Assembly (NCBI RefSeq): GCF_031583025.1
Contig: NZ_CP134062.1
Location: 3,224,001 to 3,288,000, forward strand
Direction: 5' to 3'
Source: Mycobacterium sp. Z3061
Lineage (GTDB): Bacteria > Actinomycetota > Actinomycetes > Mycobacteriales > Mycobacteriaceae
DNA: 64,000 nt
The notes under the pieces are model-generated. The model worked only from the letters and a program-made list of their open reading frames with translations. It did not search any database and was not told the origin of the DNA. The position numbers and the translations under genes were made by a program. Positions 18,036 to 26,963 of the stretch are shown one piece after another; position 1 is the first letter of the stretch; each line of letters starts with the position of its first letter.

Positions 18036-18194
18036 CTAGCGGTGATGGGGCGGCTGTTCGTCGCGGAGCCGACTCTCGTCCCACGCCGCCCGCACCTGCT
18101 CCTCGTCACCGAATCTCTCCAAATCCTCCGGAGTGACGTGTACGCGCGGCCGTTTGGGTGCCGCGGCTGGTGGCTGCGATGGTTCGGCGGGCAT
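18036..18194 (-). CDS. Small conserved-looking hypothetical protein (52 aa)
   Basis: ATG 18194, TAG at 18036-18038. Pro/Ala-rich start (MPAEPSQPPAAAPKRPR), then VHVTPEDLERFGDEEQVRAAW and a charged end. The amphipathic acidic helix and codon pattern look like a real protein rather than a shadow; the upstream purine-rich AGAAAG is only a weak ribosome binding site. No domain recognised. Confidence 0.5.
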   Translation of the reverse strand: MPAEPSQPPAAAPKRPRVHVTPEDLERFGDEEQVRAAWDESRLRDEQPPHHR

Positions 18195-18491
18195 GGAGAT
18201 TCTTTCTGTCCGTAACGGGAGCTACCCGTACATCGTCGCAGGTTCGCGGCGACAGCGGCCACTCACTTGACGATCTCGCTAGCGGCCCGGCGCGATGGCG
18301 CTGTGGCGCAATCAGTTTGGCCAATATCGCGGGCGGGCCCAACGACTTGATCAGGGATTATTCCCCGTAATGGCAACGTGATGAGTTTCCAGGCGAGACA
18401 CTGGGGGCGCATGACTAAGGGCGTCATGGTCAATTGGCTCGAAAACGCAGTTGCCCATCACGCGGCGGTTCTCGTTTGAAGAGGTGGATGA

Positions 18492-18998
18492 GTGAAGAAA
18501 TTCGCCATTTTCGGCATTGCGGCAACTGCGTGGCTATGTATGAGTGTCCCTGTGGCACAGGCGGATATCGGTGGAAACGTACCCGGGCCCGGTTTGTGCG
18601 ACTATCCGGGGGTCGGCGGGTCCGGCATGGAGATGGGCGCCTATCACTACTGGTGTGACTTCCCGACCGAGGAAAACGGCAGTCGCTGGCACTGCGAGTA
18701 CGGCGGCGGCGCTGTGCAGGGCGTGGGTGGCGTCAATATCTTCTTCCTCACCGCTCAAGTCATCACACCGCTGGGTGCGCTCGAGGGCTCATGCTCATTC
18801 CGCTGCCCGGACGGTTCGCTGTCCGCCGCGCCGAATCCGCCCGGTGCGTGGAAAAACGGGCTCACCCCGAAAAAGTGCGTTCCGCTGGAGGTATCGCCGA
18901 TTTCGGAACCGAATACGGAGCTGCCGGGCTGGCCCGGGCATCTTCCCGCGGTGACAAATCCGGTGACCCCCAACCCCGTGACAACCGAGAACCCCTGA
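18492..18998 (+). CDS. Secreted cysteine-rich hypothetical protein
   Basis: 168 aa with a clear Sec signal peptide (MKKFAIFGIAATAWLCMSV...AQA) and a mature part with Cys residues in CDYPGVGGSG, YWCDFP, WHCEYGG, GSCSFRC and KKCVPL, likely forming disulfides, then a Pro/Thr-rich tail. This small exported mycobacterial type has no established function. GTG start with GTGGATGA just upstream. Confidence 0.7.
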   Translation: MKKFAIFGIAATAWLCMSVPVAQADIGGNVPGPGLCDYPGVGGSGMEMGAYHYWCDFPTEENGSRWHCEYGGGAVQGVGGVNIFFLTAQVITPLGALEGSCSFRCPDGSLSAAPNPPGAWKNGLTPKKCVPLEVSPISEPNTELPGWPGHLPAVTNPVTPNPVTTENP

Positions 18999-19060
18999 AA
19001 CCATTCGTCTAGTCAGCGTCTGACGCGGAGCGTTCACAGCGGGTTCTCAGCGACGCGTTC

Positions 19061-19357
19061 CTACTGTGGGCCCTCGACGATGCGCGGCAGCAGCATGCCT
19101 GCGTGCGAATGTCCTACCAGCACAACATGTTCCATTCCAGCGGCAACGATCTCCCGGACGAGTTCATCAGCGATGTCGTCGACGTCGAGGCTGGAAGTAT
19201 CGCGACCTCGCTTGGTTCCGCAACCGGCTACATCGACTGCGAAGCAGCGAACCCGGCCGGTTCGGGTGGCCAGAACCAAGTTGCTGATCACATCCCCTTC
19301 AGCCCTCCCGATTTGCGCCGCGCAATCGAGCGGCGGGCCAAACGGCACCGTCGTCAA
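19061..19357 (-). pseudogene. Alpha/beta-hydrolase N-terminal fragment
   Basis: 98 codons ending soon after a nucleophile elbow, VVLVGHSHAGM. The preceding DVAGCGTKRGRD...VDDIADELVREI matches the usual lead-in of esterase/haloperoxidase-type hydrolases. The His/Asp catalytic residues and the N-terminal HGxx strand are missing, so this is most likely a truncated gene. No other half was found nearby. Confidence 0.5.
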
Positions 19358-19429
19358 AGCGATGAAATCATTGCGGGCGGCAATTGCGGTAGTCCCCTGG
19401 AATAGCGCACATACCGCTGATATCTAGTC

Positions 19430-19478
19430 ATAAAGAAAATACCTCCCTGAGCCACGAGGCGGCGTGACTCAGGGAGGT
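19430..19478 (-). terminator. Rho-independent terminator of the MPT63-like gene
   Basis: Eleven-bp perfect stem CTCAGGGAGGT (19468-19478) / ACCTCCCTGAG (19441-19451), followed on the minus strand by ATTTTCTTTA. It begins 12 bp after the stop of the 19491-20042 gene. The best-formed terminator of the window. Confidence 0.85.
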
Positions 19479-19490
19479 GTGCGTGGTTGT

Positions 19491-20042
19491 TCAGGTCGCC
19501 GGGGCGGGTGGTGCACCTGGCGCCGGACTCGAATTCGGCATGTCGCCGGGTGCGGAAGTGCCAGGAACGTTCGAGGTCCAAATCAGAATGTCCTGCAATC
19601 CGTCGTTGTAGACCACACCGTTCGGAGCCGCTCCGGTCACATCGAAGTAGAGCGTGCCCGTCGATTCGCTGCCTTGCGGAATTGGCGCCGGGTTCAACCC
19701 GTTGGGAACCTGCGCCTTGTCGATCAGCTTGTATGTCTGTCCGTTCGGCCCACGGGCACTGAAGTCTTTCACTATCGGGGTGACGGTGCCGCCGTCCGAC
19801 CTGGCGGTGACATTTGCCTGGTAGATCGTTCCCTTAGGCGTGTAGCCGGGAATGGCGATGGTGCTCTGTTGCAGGTTGCTGACCGTATAGGTGGTGATCA
19901 TCGGCCCGTCGATCAGCTGCTGGCTCGTTCCGAATCCTTCGATGCTCGGCGGCGCCGCATTAGCAATTCCGGCGCCGAAGACGCTCCCGGCAATTGCGGC
20001 GGCTCCGATCGCTGTCTTCAGAGTTGTCTTTGTGAACCTCAC
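19491..20042 (-). CDS. Secreted MPT63-like protein (DUF1942)
   Basis: GTG start at 20042 chosen because GAAGGAG lies 7 nt upstream and it puts a Sec signal peptide at the very N-terminus (MRFTKTTLKTAIG...GIANA); the frame is open further upstream. The mature part matches the MPT63/MPB63 immunoglobulin-like beta-sandwich: YTVSNLQQSTIAIPGYTPKG, SVTP-like GGTVTPIVKDFSAR, IPQGSESTGTLYFDVTG and GLQDILIW. Ends in a Pro/Ala-rich tail. Major secreted antigen family of unknown function. Confidence 0.88.
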   Translation of the reverse strand: MRFTKTTLKTAIGAAAIAGSVFGAGIANAAPPSIEGFGTSQQLIDGPMITTYTVSNLQQSTIAIPGYTPKGTIYQANVTARSDGGTVTPIVKDFSARGPNGQTYKLIDKAQVPNGLNPAPIPQGSESTGTLYFDVTGAAPNGVVYNDGLQDILIWTSNVPGTSAPGDMPNSSPAPGAPPAPAT

Positions 20043-20441
20043 GATGGGCTCCTTCGTTCGAACAATTTTCGTCATGGCGCGCCCGACCCCATAAGAACAC
20101 CGCACTTAATCGCCGTACCCCTCGACCGGTTGGTCAAAACGCATCCCGATTGGCCCGACGGAATCGGCACGTCTCATATGTCTTCAGTTCGTGTTAACGC
20201 TTCGCGCGCCGATCGCGATAGATCAGAACGTGATCGAGAGGCGGGCGGTCGGAGGTTGCGGCACCGTTTGTGGCGTCCGCACAACGCGGCTTCGCATCAT
20301 TGGCAGCCGGTCACGATGCGCCCGCCGCCAGTCGGCCGTAGTTTGCTGTCAACGCATCCGGCAGTCCCGGAAATACTGGGAAATCAAGACGATTCATCGA
20401 GGCCAGGTTGGCCACATTGCGGCGAGTAGGAAGGGAACAAA
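20043..20441 (+). other. Intergenic between divergent MPT63-like and whiB4 genes
   Basis: About 400 bp with no supported reading frame. It must hold both divergent promoters; AGGAAGGG at about 20430 is the whiB4 ribosome binding site. No clear operator seen. Confidence 0.5.
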
Positions 20442-20792
20442 TTGTTGTCAGAAACGCGATCGACCCCGCGGCAGTTAGGTTTGGCGGCTGTCGACACCAA
20501 TCCGCGCGCAGTGAACCCCGAGGATCGCACGTGGGTCACGGACGCGCTGTGCCGCAACACAGATCCCGACGACCTCTTCGTGCGTGGGGCGGCCCAACGC
20601 AAGGCTGCGACTATCTGCCGGAACTGCCCGGTGAAGCGGGAATGCGGCGCCGACGCACTCGACAACAAGGTGGAATACGGCGTCTGGGGAGGTCTGACCG
20701 AGCGCCGGCGCAGGGCACTGCTCAAGCAGCACCCCGAGGTCATGTCGTGGGCGGACTTTTTCAATAAAAAGAACGCACGCTTCGCGGGTTAG
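20442..20792 (+). CDS. whiB4: WhiB4, [4Fe-4S] redox-sensing regulator
   Basis: 116 aa with four Cys ligands (ALCRNTDPDD, CRNCPVKREC), the WhiB4-specific RGAAQRKAA...CRNCP block and the G[VIW]WGG turn (YGVWGGLTERRRRALLKQHPEV). WhiB4 binds an oxygen-sensitive Fe-S cluster and represses antioxidant genes in M. tuberculosis. The likely start is TTG (20442, or 20445) behind AGGAAGGG. The gene neighbours differ from those of M. tuberculosis whiB4. Confidence 0.9.
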   Translation: MLSETRSTPRQLGLAAVDTNPRAVNPEDRTWVTDALCRNTDPDDLFVRGAAQRKAATICRNCPVKRECGADALDNKVEYGVWGGLTERRRRALLKQHPEVMSWADFFNKKNARFAG

Positions 20793-20796
20793 CTGC

Positions 20797-21600
20797 TCAG
20801 GGCCGGTCTTCCCGACGGCGGGCGGCGAACGCGCGCAGGGCTTGTCGGTGGTCTTCGGTCGCCAGCCCGATCACCTGCGACCGCATCTCCAACTCGAGAT
20901 GTTCGCGCAAACCGCCGGCACCGATGCTCGCGTTCAGCAGTTCCTTCGACATCTGAACCGCCAGTCGGGGGCGGGCGGCGATGGTCGCAGCGAGCTCGAT
21001 CGCGTCTTGCAGCGGGTCCTCCACGATTCGCTGGACGAGCCCGAGCCGTAGACCCTCTGCCGCTCCCAGCGGCGATCCGCTGTAGAACACCTCGGCCGCC
21101 GCCCCGGCTCCGATCAGTCGCGGCAGCATCCACGACAGTCCCATGTCACCGATCGACACTCCGAGTTTGAGAAACGGCGCGATGAAAACCGCATCCGGAG
21201 AACAGAATCGGACGTCGGCAGCGGTCGCGATGGCGAACCCGCCTCCGACGGCGGGTCCACGTACGGCGGCGATCACCGGTTGGCCGATCTCGCGCATGGT
21301 CAGAACCGATGTGACCGCACGCCGCATCACCGCATAGACCTGCTCGATCGATTCGCCGCCGGTGCTGTTCGGCGCCGACGCCTTGAGATCCATCCCGGTG
21401 CAGAAGGCTCGGTCACTGCCCGTGATCACCACCGCGCCACAGCCGGCGTCCTCGCCCAGTTGCCGCAGAACACGTTCCAGGTCGCACAGCGTCTGCATGG
21501 TGAGCGGGTTCAGGCGCTCCGGACGATCGAAAGCGACCACGCCGACTCCGTCGGATCGCAGCTCGGCACGCAAACCGTCAAAATCCTGGTACTCGACCAA
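20797..21600 (-). CDS. Enoyl-CoA hydratase/isomerase family protein
   Basis: 267 aa crotonase-fold protein: GSDRAFCTGMDLKAS and the oxyanion-hole AAVRGPAVGGGFAIATAADVR, plus a later GAAEGLRLGLVQRIV. Acts on acyl-CoA thioesters in fatty acid or amino acid breakdown. Convergent with whiB4, stops 4 bp apart. Which Echs paralogue it equals cannot be told. Confidence 0.88.
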   Translation of the reverse strand: MVEYQDFDGLRAELRSDGVGVVAFDRPERLNPLTMQTLCDLERVLRQLGEDAGCGAVVITGSDRAFCTGMDLKASAPNSTGGESIEQVYAVMRRAVTSVLTMREIGQPVIAAVRGPAVGGGFAIATAADVRFCSPDAVFIAPFLKLGVSIGDMGLSWMLPRLIGAGAAAEVFYSGSPLGAAEGLRLGLVQRIVEDPLQDAIELAATIAARPRLAVQMSKELLNASIGAGGLREHLELEMRSQVIGLATEDHRQALRAFAARRREDRP

Positions 21601-21652
21601 CCCGCTCAGCTCCGGGCTCGTCCGTTACCGCGCGCCGTGCTTGCGGCGCCGG

Positions 21653-21904
21653 CTAGCAGGGGTCGCCGTTGGGCGTGTAGTAGGGCACACCCTCGGCGGT
21701 GTAGCACGGAGGCTGGCCGTTGGCGGCCTGGCTGGCGGCCTCGACGTCGCTGGCCGTCGCCACCCTCGCCGCCGGGTCGGTGCAGCCACCGACTGAAACG
21801 TGTCGGCCCCCGACATCACCGCACACGTCAGCGTGCGCGGCCGGCGCGGGTGCGAGGGCAAAAGAACCGACCGCTACCAGCGCCGCGAACAACATTTTCA
21901 CCAT
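21653..21904 (-). CDS. Small secreted hypothetical protein
   Basis: 83 aa from ATG 21904: signal peptide MVKMLFAALVAVGSFALA...AHA, then a short mature part with four Cys (DVCGDVGG, GGCTD, PPCYT, GDPC) and PYYTPNGDP. Small exported mycobacterial protein of unknown role; probably disulfide-bonded. Confidence 0.65.
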   Translation of the reverse strand: MVKMLFAALVAVGSFALAPAPAAHADVCGDVGGRHVSVGGCTDPAARVATASDVEAASQAANGQPPCYTAEGVPYYTPNGDPC

Positions 21905-21969
21905 CGAATGATCGTACTGACGATCGCAACCGGGCAAACGCAATTACGCGCTTTCGGCCCGGCGCCTGG

Positions 21970-23121
21970 TCACCAATTCCCTCTGGTCAACTCCGGCAGC
22001 AAGGCAGATGTGGCATCGGGTCCGATCATCCCCATCACGCGCGCGTTGATGCCGGCCTTCTTTTCGGCGTACATCAATTCGTCAGCGCGGGCCAGTAGTT
22101 CGTCGACGGAGGCGGTGTCAGCGGCCGGCGCCTGCACCAGGCCGATGCTGGCCGAGAGTTGGTAGGGTCTGTCCCCGGTCTGGTTGAAATCGCGAAACGC
22201 CTCGACCAGCCGTTGTTTCAGCCGGCCCGGGTCTCCCTCCTTTTCGGTGGTCAAGACCAGGAATTCGTCGCCACCGATGCGCGCGATGATGTCCGACTCG
22301 CGCAGCGTGGCGCGCAACACCTGCGCCACATCGCAGATCAGCATGTCGCCGACGTCGTGACCCTGCTCGTCGTTGACGCGCTTGAGGCCGTCCAGGTCGA
22401 GAAAGGCAAGCACGCAATTGCGGCGGTGACGGCGTGCCGCACGCACCGCTTGCTCGGCAAGCAGGTAGAAACCGCGTCGGTTGTTCAGTCCGGTGAGCTC
22501 ATCGGTGACCGAGAGCCGGCGGATCTCCTCGTTCGCCTTTTCCAGTTCGGCGGTTCGGTCGCGTACGCGTTGCTCCAATTCGGCCGAGACCTGAACGTTC
22601 TCCATCGCGATCGAGGTCGAGTCGGCGAGTGCCTGCAGCAGGCGCACTTCCTGGTCGGAGGGGTGGTGCTGTTGGGCCCAGTAATTGCCGATGGCACCGA
22701 TCGGGTCCAGCCGGCGGATGGGAACCATGACCAGGCTCTTGACGAAGGTCGGCCGGTAGATGCCCTGCGGAATACGCGGATCGACGTAGATATCGGGAAT
22801 CACCGCGGCTTTTCGGTTGAGCATGGCCCAGCCGCTGATGCAGGCCTCGATGGGGAACCGGTTGCCCTTCCACAGCGGGGCGATGGCCTCTTCGTCGGCG
22901 TAATAACACTTGTCTTGATCGCGCAGAACAAAGGTGGCGCCGTCACATCCGGTGAGCTCCCTGGCTGAAGTGCGGACGATTCGCTGAATATCGGCCAGGC
23001 TACGGGCCAACGACAGTTCCTGAACCGCCCTCAGCAGACGCTCCATCCCGTTGATGTGATCCGACGCCGCGGGGTGGACAGACGTGTGGGAGGGCGCCGG
23101 GTCAGACAACTCGGCGTACAT
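21970..23121 (-). CDS. GAF-GGDEF diguanylate cyclase
   Basis: 383 aa from ATG 23121 (GGAGG 6 nt upstream; a GTG 6 nt earlier overlaps the SD). GAF domain ~30-190, coiled-coil linker (ERVRDRTAELEKANEEIRRL type) and a GGDEF domain with intact RIGGDEF catalytic loop and DELTGLNNRRGF start. Should make c-di-GMP from GTP under control of a small-molecule or redox signal in the GAF domain. No EAL domain. Stands alone. Confidence 0.88.
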   Translation of the reverse strand: MYAELSDPAPSHTSVHPAASDHINGMERLLRAVQELSLARSLADIQRIVRTSARELTGCDGATFVLRDQDKCYYADEEAIAPLWKGNRFPIEACISGWAMLNRKAAVIPDIYVDPRIPQGIYRPTFVKSLVMVPIRRLDPIGAIGNYWAQQHHPSDQEVRLLQALADSTSIAMENVQVSAELEQRVRDRTAELEKANEEIRRLSVTDELTGLNNRRGFYLLAEQAVRAARRHRRNCVLAFLDLDGLKRVNDEQGHDVGDMLICDVAQVLRATLRESDIIARIGGDEFLVLTTEKEGDPGRLKQRLVEAFRDFNQTGDRPYQLSASIGLVQAPAADTASVDELLARADELMYAEKKAGINARVMGMIGPDATSALLPELTRGNW

Positions 23122-23232
23122 ACGCACCTCCGTACGAGCCCGGCCGCTGTCAAAACCCGGCCGCCAAGTCAGGGCAGACGTTACACCGCTCGGTCGGATT
23201 GTGGCTCCTGATTTCGCCGACAGCCGAGTCGA

Positions 23233-24015
23233 TCAGCTGACCGCCTGCGCGCCGTAGACGGCGGCAGTGGTGACCGCCAGCAGCCCCAAAGTCACCCGCA
23301 GCGCGCGTTCGGGTACGCGGGGTGCGATAGCGGCGCCCAGGTAGCCGCCGACGAGCCCGCCGACACCGGCGACGATCCCGACCAGCCAGTCGGGTGCGAT
23401 GTCGAAGCCCAGATGAGCAGTGGCCAGAACGGTATAGGTGGCCGCGCCGGCGGCGGAGGTGACCAATGTCGATGCCAGCGCGGCGGGCGCGACCGTGGCA
23501 ACGGGCAGGCCGCGGCCGATAAGAATCGGGCTGAGCAGCGACCCGCCGCCGATGCCATAAATACCGCCGATCACCCCAACACTGAGAGCCAGCAGGCTGA
23601 TCGACCGGGATGACGGATGCCGGGCCACTGGCCGTGCGGGTGCCCGTTCGCGCGCGATCAGCCAAATACCAAGGGGCAGTAGAACTCCCGCAGCCACGAT
23701 GCGAAACATACGTGGTCCTGGAATCAGGAGGACGCGCACAATGGCGCCGATGACCACGCCCGGCACCGTGCCGGCGATCAGCCGGACAGTCAACGGGCTG
23801 TGCCACGGCACGCGGTAGCGGACCAACGCGCCGGGGATGGACACGATGTTGAACAGCAGGTTGGTGGGAGTGACCGCAGGACTCGGAATGTGAAGCACAC
23901 TGAACTGGATTGGGAGCAGAAACACCGCCCCGGACACGCCTACCGGAGCGGTGACCGTCGCGACGGCAAGGCCGGCGGCAAAGCTGAGCACTACGGTCTC
24001 GAGTGTGGTCACCAA
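23233..24015 (-). CDS. TSUP family (TauE/SafE) membrane transporter
   Basis: 260 aa, about eight hydrophobic helices in two similar halves, each starting with the family pattern: GVSGAVFLLPIQF...TPTNLLFN and GIYGIGGGSLLSPIL...STLVTSAAGA. Family members export sulfite, sulfonates or related anions. Divergent from the antiporter gene at 24136, 120 bp between starts. Confidence 0.85.
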   Translation of the reverse strand: MVTTLETVVLSFAAGLAVATVTAPVGVSGAVFLLPIQFSVLHIPSPAVTPTNLLFNIVSIPGALVRYRVPWHSPLTVRLIAGTVPGVVIGAIVRVLLIPGPRMFRIVAAGVLLPLGIWLIARERAPARPVARHPSSRSISLLALSVGVIGGIYGIGGGSLLSPILIGRGLPVATVAPAALASTLVTSAAGAATYTVLATAHLGFDIAPDWLVGIVAGVGGLVGGYLGAAIAPRVPERALRVTLGLLAVTTAAVYGAQAVS

Positions 24016-24135
24016 CGCACTATCGGCCAGTTCCCCTCATCTGACCACCGTTTGACTCACCCGACAGCCAACGCCGCGCCGGTCGCAGATCAGTGCAGAA
24101 TAACCTCGTGCCGCGGGTCCTGAAGGTCGGATGAC

Positions 24136-25281
24136 ATGCATGGTTTCGGCTTTGCCACGTTGGCGTTGGTCACTGCCATCGGTTTCGCCGGTCCCTTGCT
24201 GGCTGTCGTTCCCCGGCTGCGAATTCCGGTGGTCATCGGTGAGTTGCTCGCCGGGCTCCTCGTCGGCAACTCGGGTTTCGGGATCATCGATGTCGGCGAC
24301 CCTACGCTGCAATTCCTGGCGAACATCGGCTTCGCGCTGGTGATGTTCGTCGTCGGTACCCAGATTCCGGGTCGTGGCCTGCAGATGCGCTCCGCGCTGC
24401 CATTGGCCGGCGCGCGCGCCGGATGGGTGGGCGCCGTCGCGGCGGCTCTCGGATTGTTGCTCGCCTTCGAGTTCCACAACGGCCATGCGGCGCTCTATGC
24501 GGTACTGATGGCCTCGTCCTCAGCGGCCCTGGCATTGCCGATAATCCAGTCTCTGCAGTCACGGGCGTCTGCGGTTCTCCTGGTCTCCGCGCAGATCGCG
24601 GTGGCAGACTGTGCGTGCATTCTGCTGCTGCCGTTGGCGATTGAGCCGGATCGGGCGCTGGTAGCGGCGCTCAGCGGACTCTCGATCGCCGGCTGCGCGG
24701 TGGCCATCTTCGTAGTACTACGGGAATTCGATCGCCGCGGGCTGCTACGACGACTGCACGCCCATTCCAAAAAGGACCGGCTGGCCTTGGAATTGCGGAC
24801 CAGTCTCCTGTTGCTCTTCGCGCTGGCGGCAGTCGCCGTCACCACCCGCGTGTCGATCATGTTGTCCGGCTTCGCCTTAGGACTGGCAGTCGCGGCCGTC
24901 GGTGAGCCGCGGCGGTTGGCCAGACAACTTTTCGGCATCACCGAGGGGTTCTTCAGCCCGCTGTTCTTCGTATGGCTGGGTGCCACACTGCAGGTCCGCG
25001 AGCTCGTCGCGCACCCGAAGTTCGTTCTGCTGGGGATCGGCCTCGGAGTGGGAGCGTTGTCAGCCCATTGCGCGGCAAGGGTCTTGGGCCAGCCGTTGAC
25101 GCTTGCGGTGATCTCAGCGGCCCAACTCGGCGTACCGGTGGCGGCGGCGACGATCGGCACCGAGCGCCACCTGTTCGCGGCGGGTGAGGCGGCGGCGTTG
25201 ATTCTCGGCGCCCTGATCACGATCGGCGGCACATCGATCGCGGGCAGGTTGGCGGCGCGCAGGCGCGCAGTGCCGGGCTAG
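24136..25281 (+). CDS. CPA2-type cation/proton antiporter (Na+/H+ or K+/H+ exchanger)
   Basis: 381 aa, about 12 hydrophobic segments. Typical features are PVVIGELLAGLLVGNSGFG in the first helices, the middle MASSSAALALPII region and FFSPLFFVWLGATLQV near the end. No C-terminal TrkA-N domain, so the short form. Probable role in pH or cation homeostasis. Confidence 0.85.
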   Translation: MHGFGFATLALVTAIGFAGPLLAVVPRLRIPVVIGELLAGLLVGNSGFGIIDVGDPTLQFLANIGFALVMFVVGTQIPGRGLQMRSALPLAGARAGWVGAVAAALGLLLAFEFHNGHAALYAVLMASSSAALALPIIQSLQSRASAVLLVSAQIAVADCACILLLPLAIEPDRALVAALSGLSIAGCAVAIFVVLREFDRRGLLRRLHAHSKKDRLALELRTSLLLLFALAAVAVTTRVSIMLSGFALGLAVAAVGEPRRLARQLFGITEGFFSPLFFVWLGATLQVRELVAHPKFVLLGIGLGVGALSAHCAARVLGQPLTLAVISAAQLGVPVAAATIGTERHLFAAGEAAALILGALITIGGTSIAGRLAARRRAVPG

Positions 25282-25326
25282 GGACGTTTGACCCACGCGG
25301 GCCCATGACGAAGGGCCTTCCCGCCT

Positions 25327-25342
25327 GGGACTTCGGCACGCC
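25327..25342 (+). promoter_or_regulatory. Possible DosR box upstream of the 25442 gene
   Basis: GGGACTTCGGCACGCC matches the left half and centre of the DosR box (GGGACTTnnGnCCC type). About 100 bp before the start of the next gene. Confidence 0.4.
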
Positions 25343-25441
25343 CAGCCGACGACCGAAGCACTGCGGGACGATTTCGTTGGGCCCTATTGGCTGTGCAGCG
25401 CTCCTGGTCAGATTGACCCAAGGCTGATCGAGGAGGCCACA

Positions 25442-25759
25442 ATGTCGAACTTTCGGACCAAGTCGAACTTCCGGACGAACTTCTGGTTACTGGCTACCGA
25501 CCACTTCACGTTGGGCTGGCTGAATCGGCCGGCCGTTGTGACCCTGAACATCTACCACGTCACCGACCGGCTGCACGACGGCCGCGCGGTCGACGTGCCG
25601 GGTCACCAGATCGCACCGACGGTCTCGGCGTGGCTGGCCGAACTGGGCGTCGAAAGCCCGCTGGTCGATGACCTGGCGCGGGCTGTGCAGGCGGGCGACT
25701 GGCCGGCGGTCTACGCGGTCGGCGAGCACCTGTCGGTCGACGTCACGCTTGCGGCGTGA
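25442..25759 (+). CDS. Hypothetical protein, first gene of the dormancy island
   Basis: 105 aa soluble protein starting MSNFRTKSNFRTNFWLLATDH, with GWLNRPAVVTLNIYHVTDRLH and a C-terminal helical part. The N-terminus contains a small duplication (NFRTKSNFRTN). No family recognised. Upstream AGGAGGCCACA is a good ribosome binding site, and the setting (DosR-like boxes on both sides) suggests hypoxic induction. Confidence 0.65.
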   Translation: MSNFRTKSNFRTNFWLLATDHFTLGWLNRPAVVTLNIYHVTDRLHDGRAVDVPGHQIAPTVSAWLAELGVESPLVDDLARAVQAGDWPAVYAVGEHLSVDVTLAA

Positions 25760-25814
25760 GCGCCTCTATGGCATCCGGCGTGAGCGCCGCAAAGGTATAA
25801 AGTCCCGCCGACTT

Positions 25815-25829
25815 GGGACGGCATGCCCT
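25815..25829 (+). promoter_or_regulatory. DosR box upstream of nitroreductase/hydrogenase genes
   Basis: GGGACGGCATGCCCT is a near-palindromic DosR-type site about 78 bp before the nitroreductase ATG; a further half site AAGTCCC lies at about 25800-25806. Confidence 0.55.
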
Positions 25830-25906
25830 CGTATCGGCGGCTGGATCACGCTTTGGTTGAACCAAGACCTACGTGGACAAGACCTAGGTGGAAAGGAACG
25901 CAAAGG

Positions 25907-26899
25907 ATGAGCGCACACTCCCCGGACGAAGGCACCATCCGGACAGTCCTCACGCTGGCGTCTCGGGCGCCGTCGGTGCACAACACCCAACCCTGGCGGT
26001 GGCGGGTGGACATGTCCAGCCTTCACCTCTACTCCGACACGAGCCGGCAGCTGCCTCATACGGATCCAGATGGTCGTGACCTGATGCTCAGTTGCGGTGC
26101 CGCGCTGAATCATTGCGTCGTCGCCCTGGCGGCCGTGGGGTGGCAGGCCAAGGTGTCCCGGCTTCCCAACCCGGCCGAGCCCGATCACCTTGCCGCCATA
26201 GAGTTCATTCCGCAGGCACCCGATCAGCTGGACATCATGTTGGCTGCGGCGATGCCCCGGCGGCGGACAGACCGGCGCCACTACAGCTTCTGGCCGGTGC
26301 CGGTCGGTGATGTCGCGCTGATGTCCGCCCGTGCCGCTCGCATGGGGGTGGCGCTGCATCGGGTGGAATCGATGGGCATGCTGAGCGCCGTTGTCCACCA
26401 ATCGGTGTCAGCGCACGCGGCGGATCCTGACTACCTGGCCGAACTCACCGCCTGGAGCGGCCGGCACGCGTCGTCCGCGGGTGTTCCGGCGCGCAACGCG
26501 CCGACACCGGACCCGGCCGCGGCAATACCCAGCCGCCAGTTCGCCAGTGCCGCCCTGGCCATGACTCCCGATGTCTGTGCGGAGGACGACAACGGCGTGG
26601 TCCTCGCGCTCGGCACCCGTAGTGACGACCGCCTGGCGCAGTTGCGCGCCGGTGAGGCCACCAGCGTGGTGCTGCTGACCGCGACGGCGATGGGGTTGGC
26701 GAGTTGCCCGGTCACCGAACCGCTGGAGATCGAGGAGACCAGGGCCGCCGTCCGCGCGGATGTGTTCGGCAACAGAAGTTATCCCCAGATGCTGTTCCGC
26801 GTGGGCTGGGCCCCCATCAACGCGGACCCGCTGCCGGCGACGCCGCGCCGGGCGCTGTCGGACACGGTGGAGTGGTTGGCCGATTCGGAAGCCCGGTAA
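25907..26899 (+). CDS. Acg/Rv3131-type FMN nitroreductase family protein
   Basis: 330 aa from ATG 25907 (AAAGG directly upstream). Begins with the Acg-family TIRTVLTLASRAPSVHNTQPWRW and has the RRRTDRRHYSFWPV block and the late FRVGWAP. Members in M. tuberculosis (Acg, Rv3127, Rv3131) belong to the DosR regulon and keep an occluded flavin site, so catalytic reduction is uncertain; FMN storage or sequestration has been proposed. Sits directly before the hydrogenase operon. Confidence 0.88.
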   Translation: MSAHSPDEGTIRTVLTLASRAPSVHNTQPWRWRVDMSSLHLYSDTSRQLPHTDPDGRDLMLSCGAALNHCVVALAAVGWQAKVSRLPNPAEPDHLAAIEFIPQAPDQLDIMLAAAMPRRRTDRRHYSFWPVPVGDVALMSARAARMGVALHRVESMGMLSAVVHQSVSAHAADPDYLAELTAWSGRHASSAGVPARNAPTPDPAAAIPSRQFASAALAMTPDVCAEDDNGVVLALGTRSDDRLAQLRAGEATSVVLLTATAMGLASCPVTEPLEIEETRAAVRADVFGNRSYPQMLFRVGWAPINADPLPATPRRALSDTVEWLADSEAR

Positions 26900-26963
26900 G
26901 TGGCGGCGAATTGCGGCTGCCAGTGGTTGACAGCCCCCGCCGACATGGACGGATGATTGGTTG

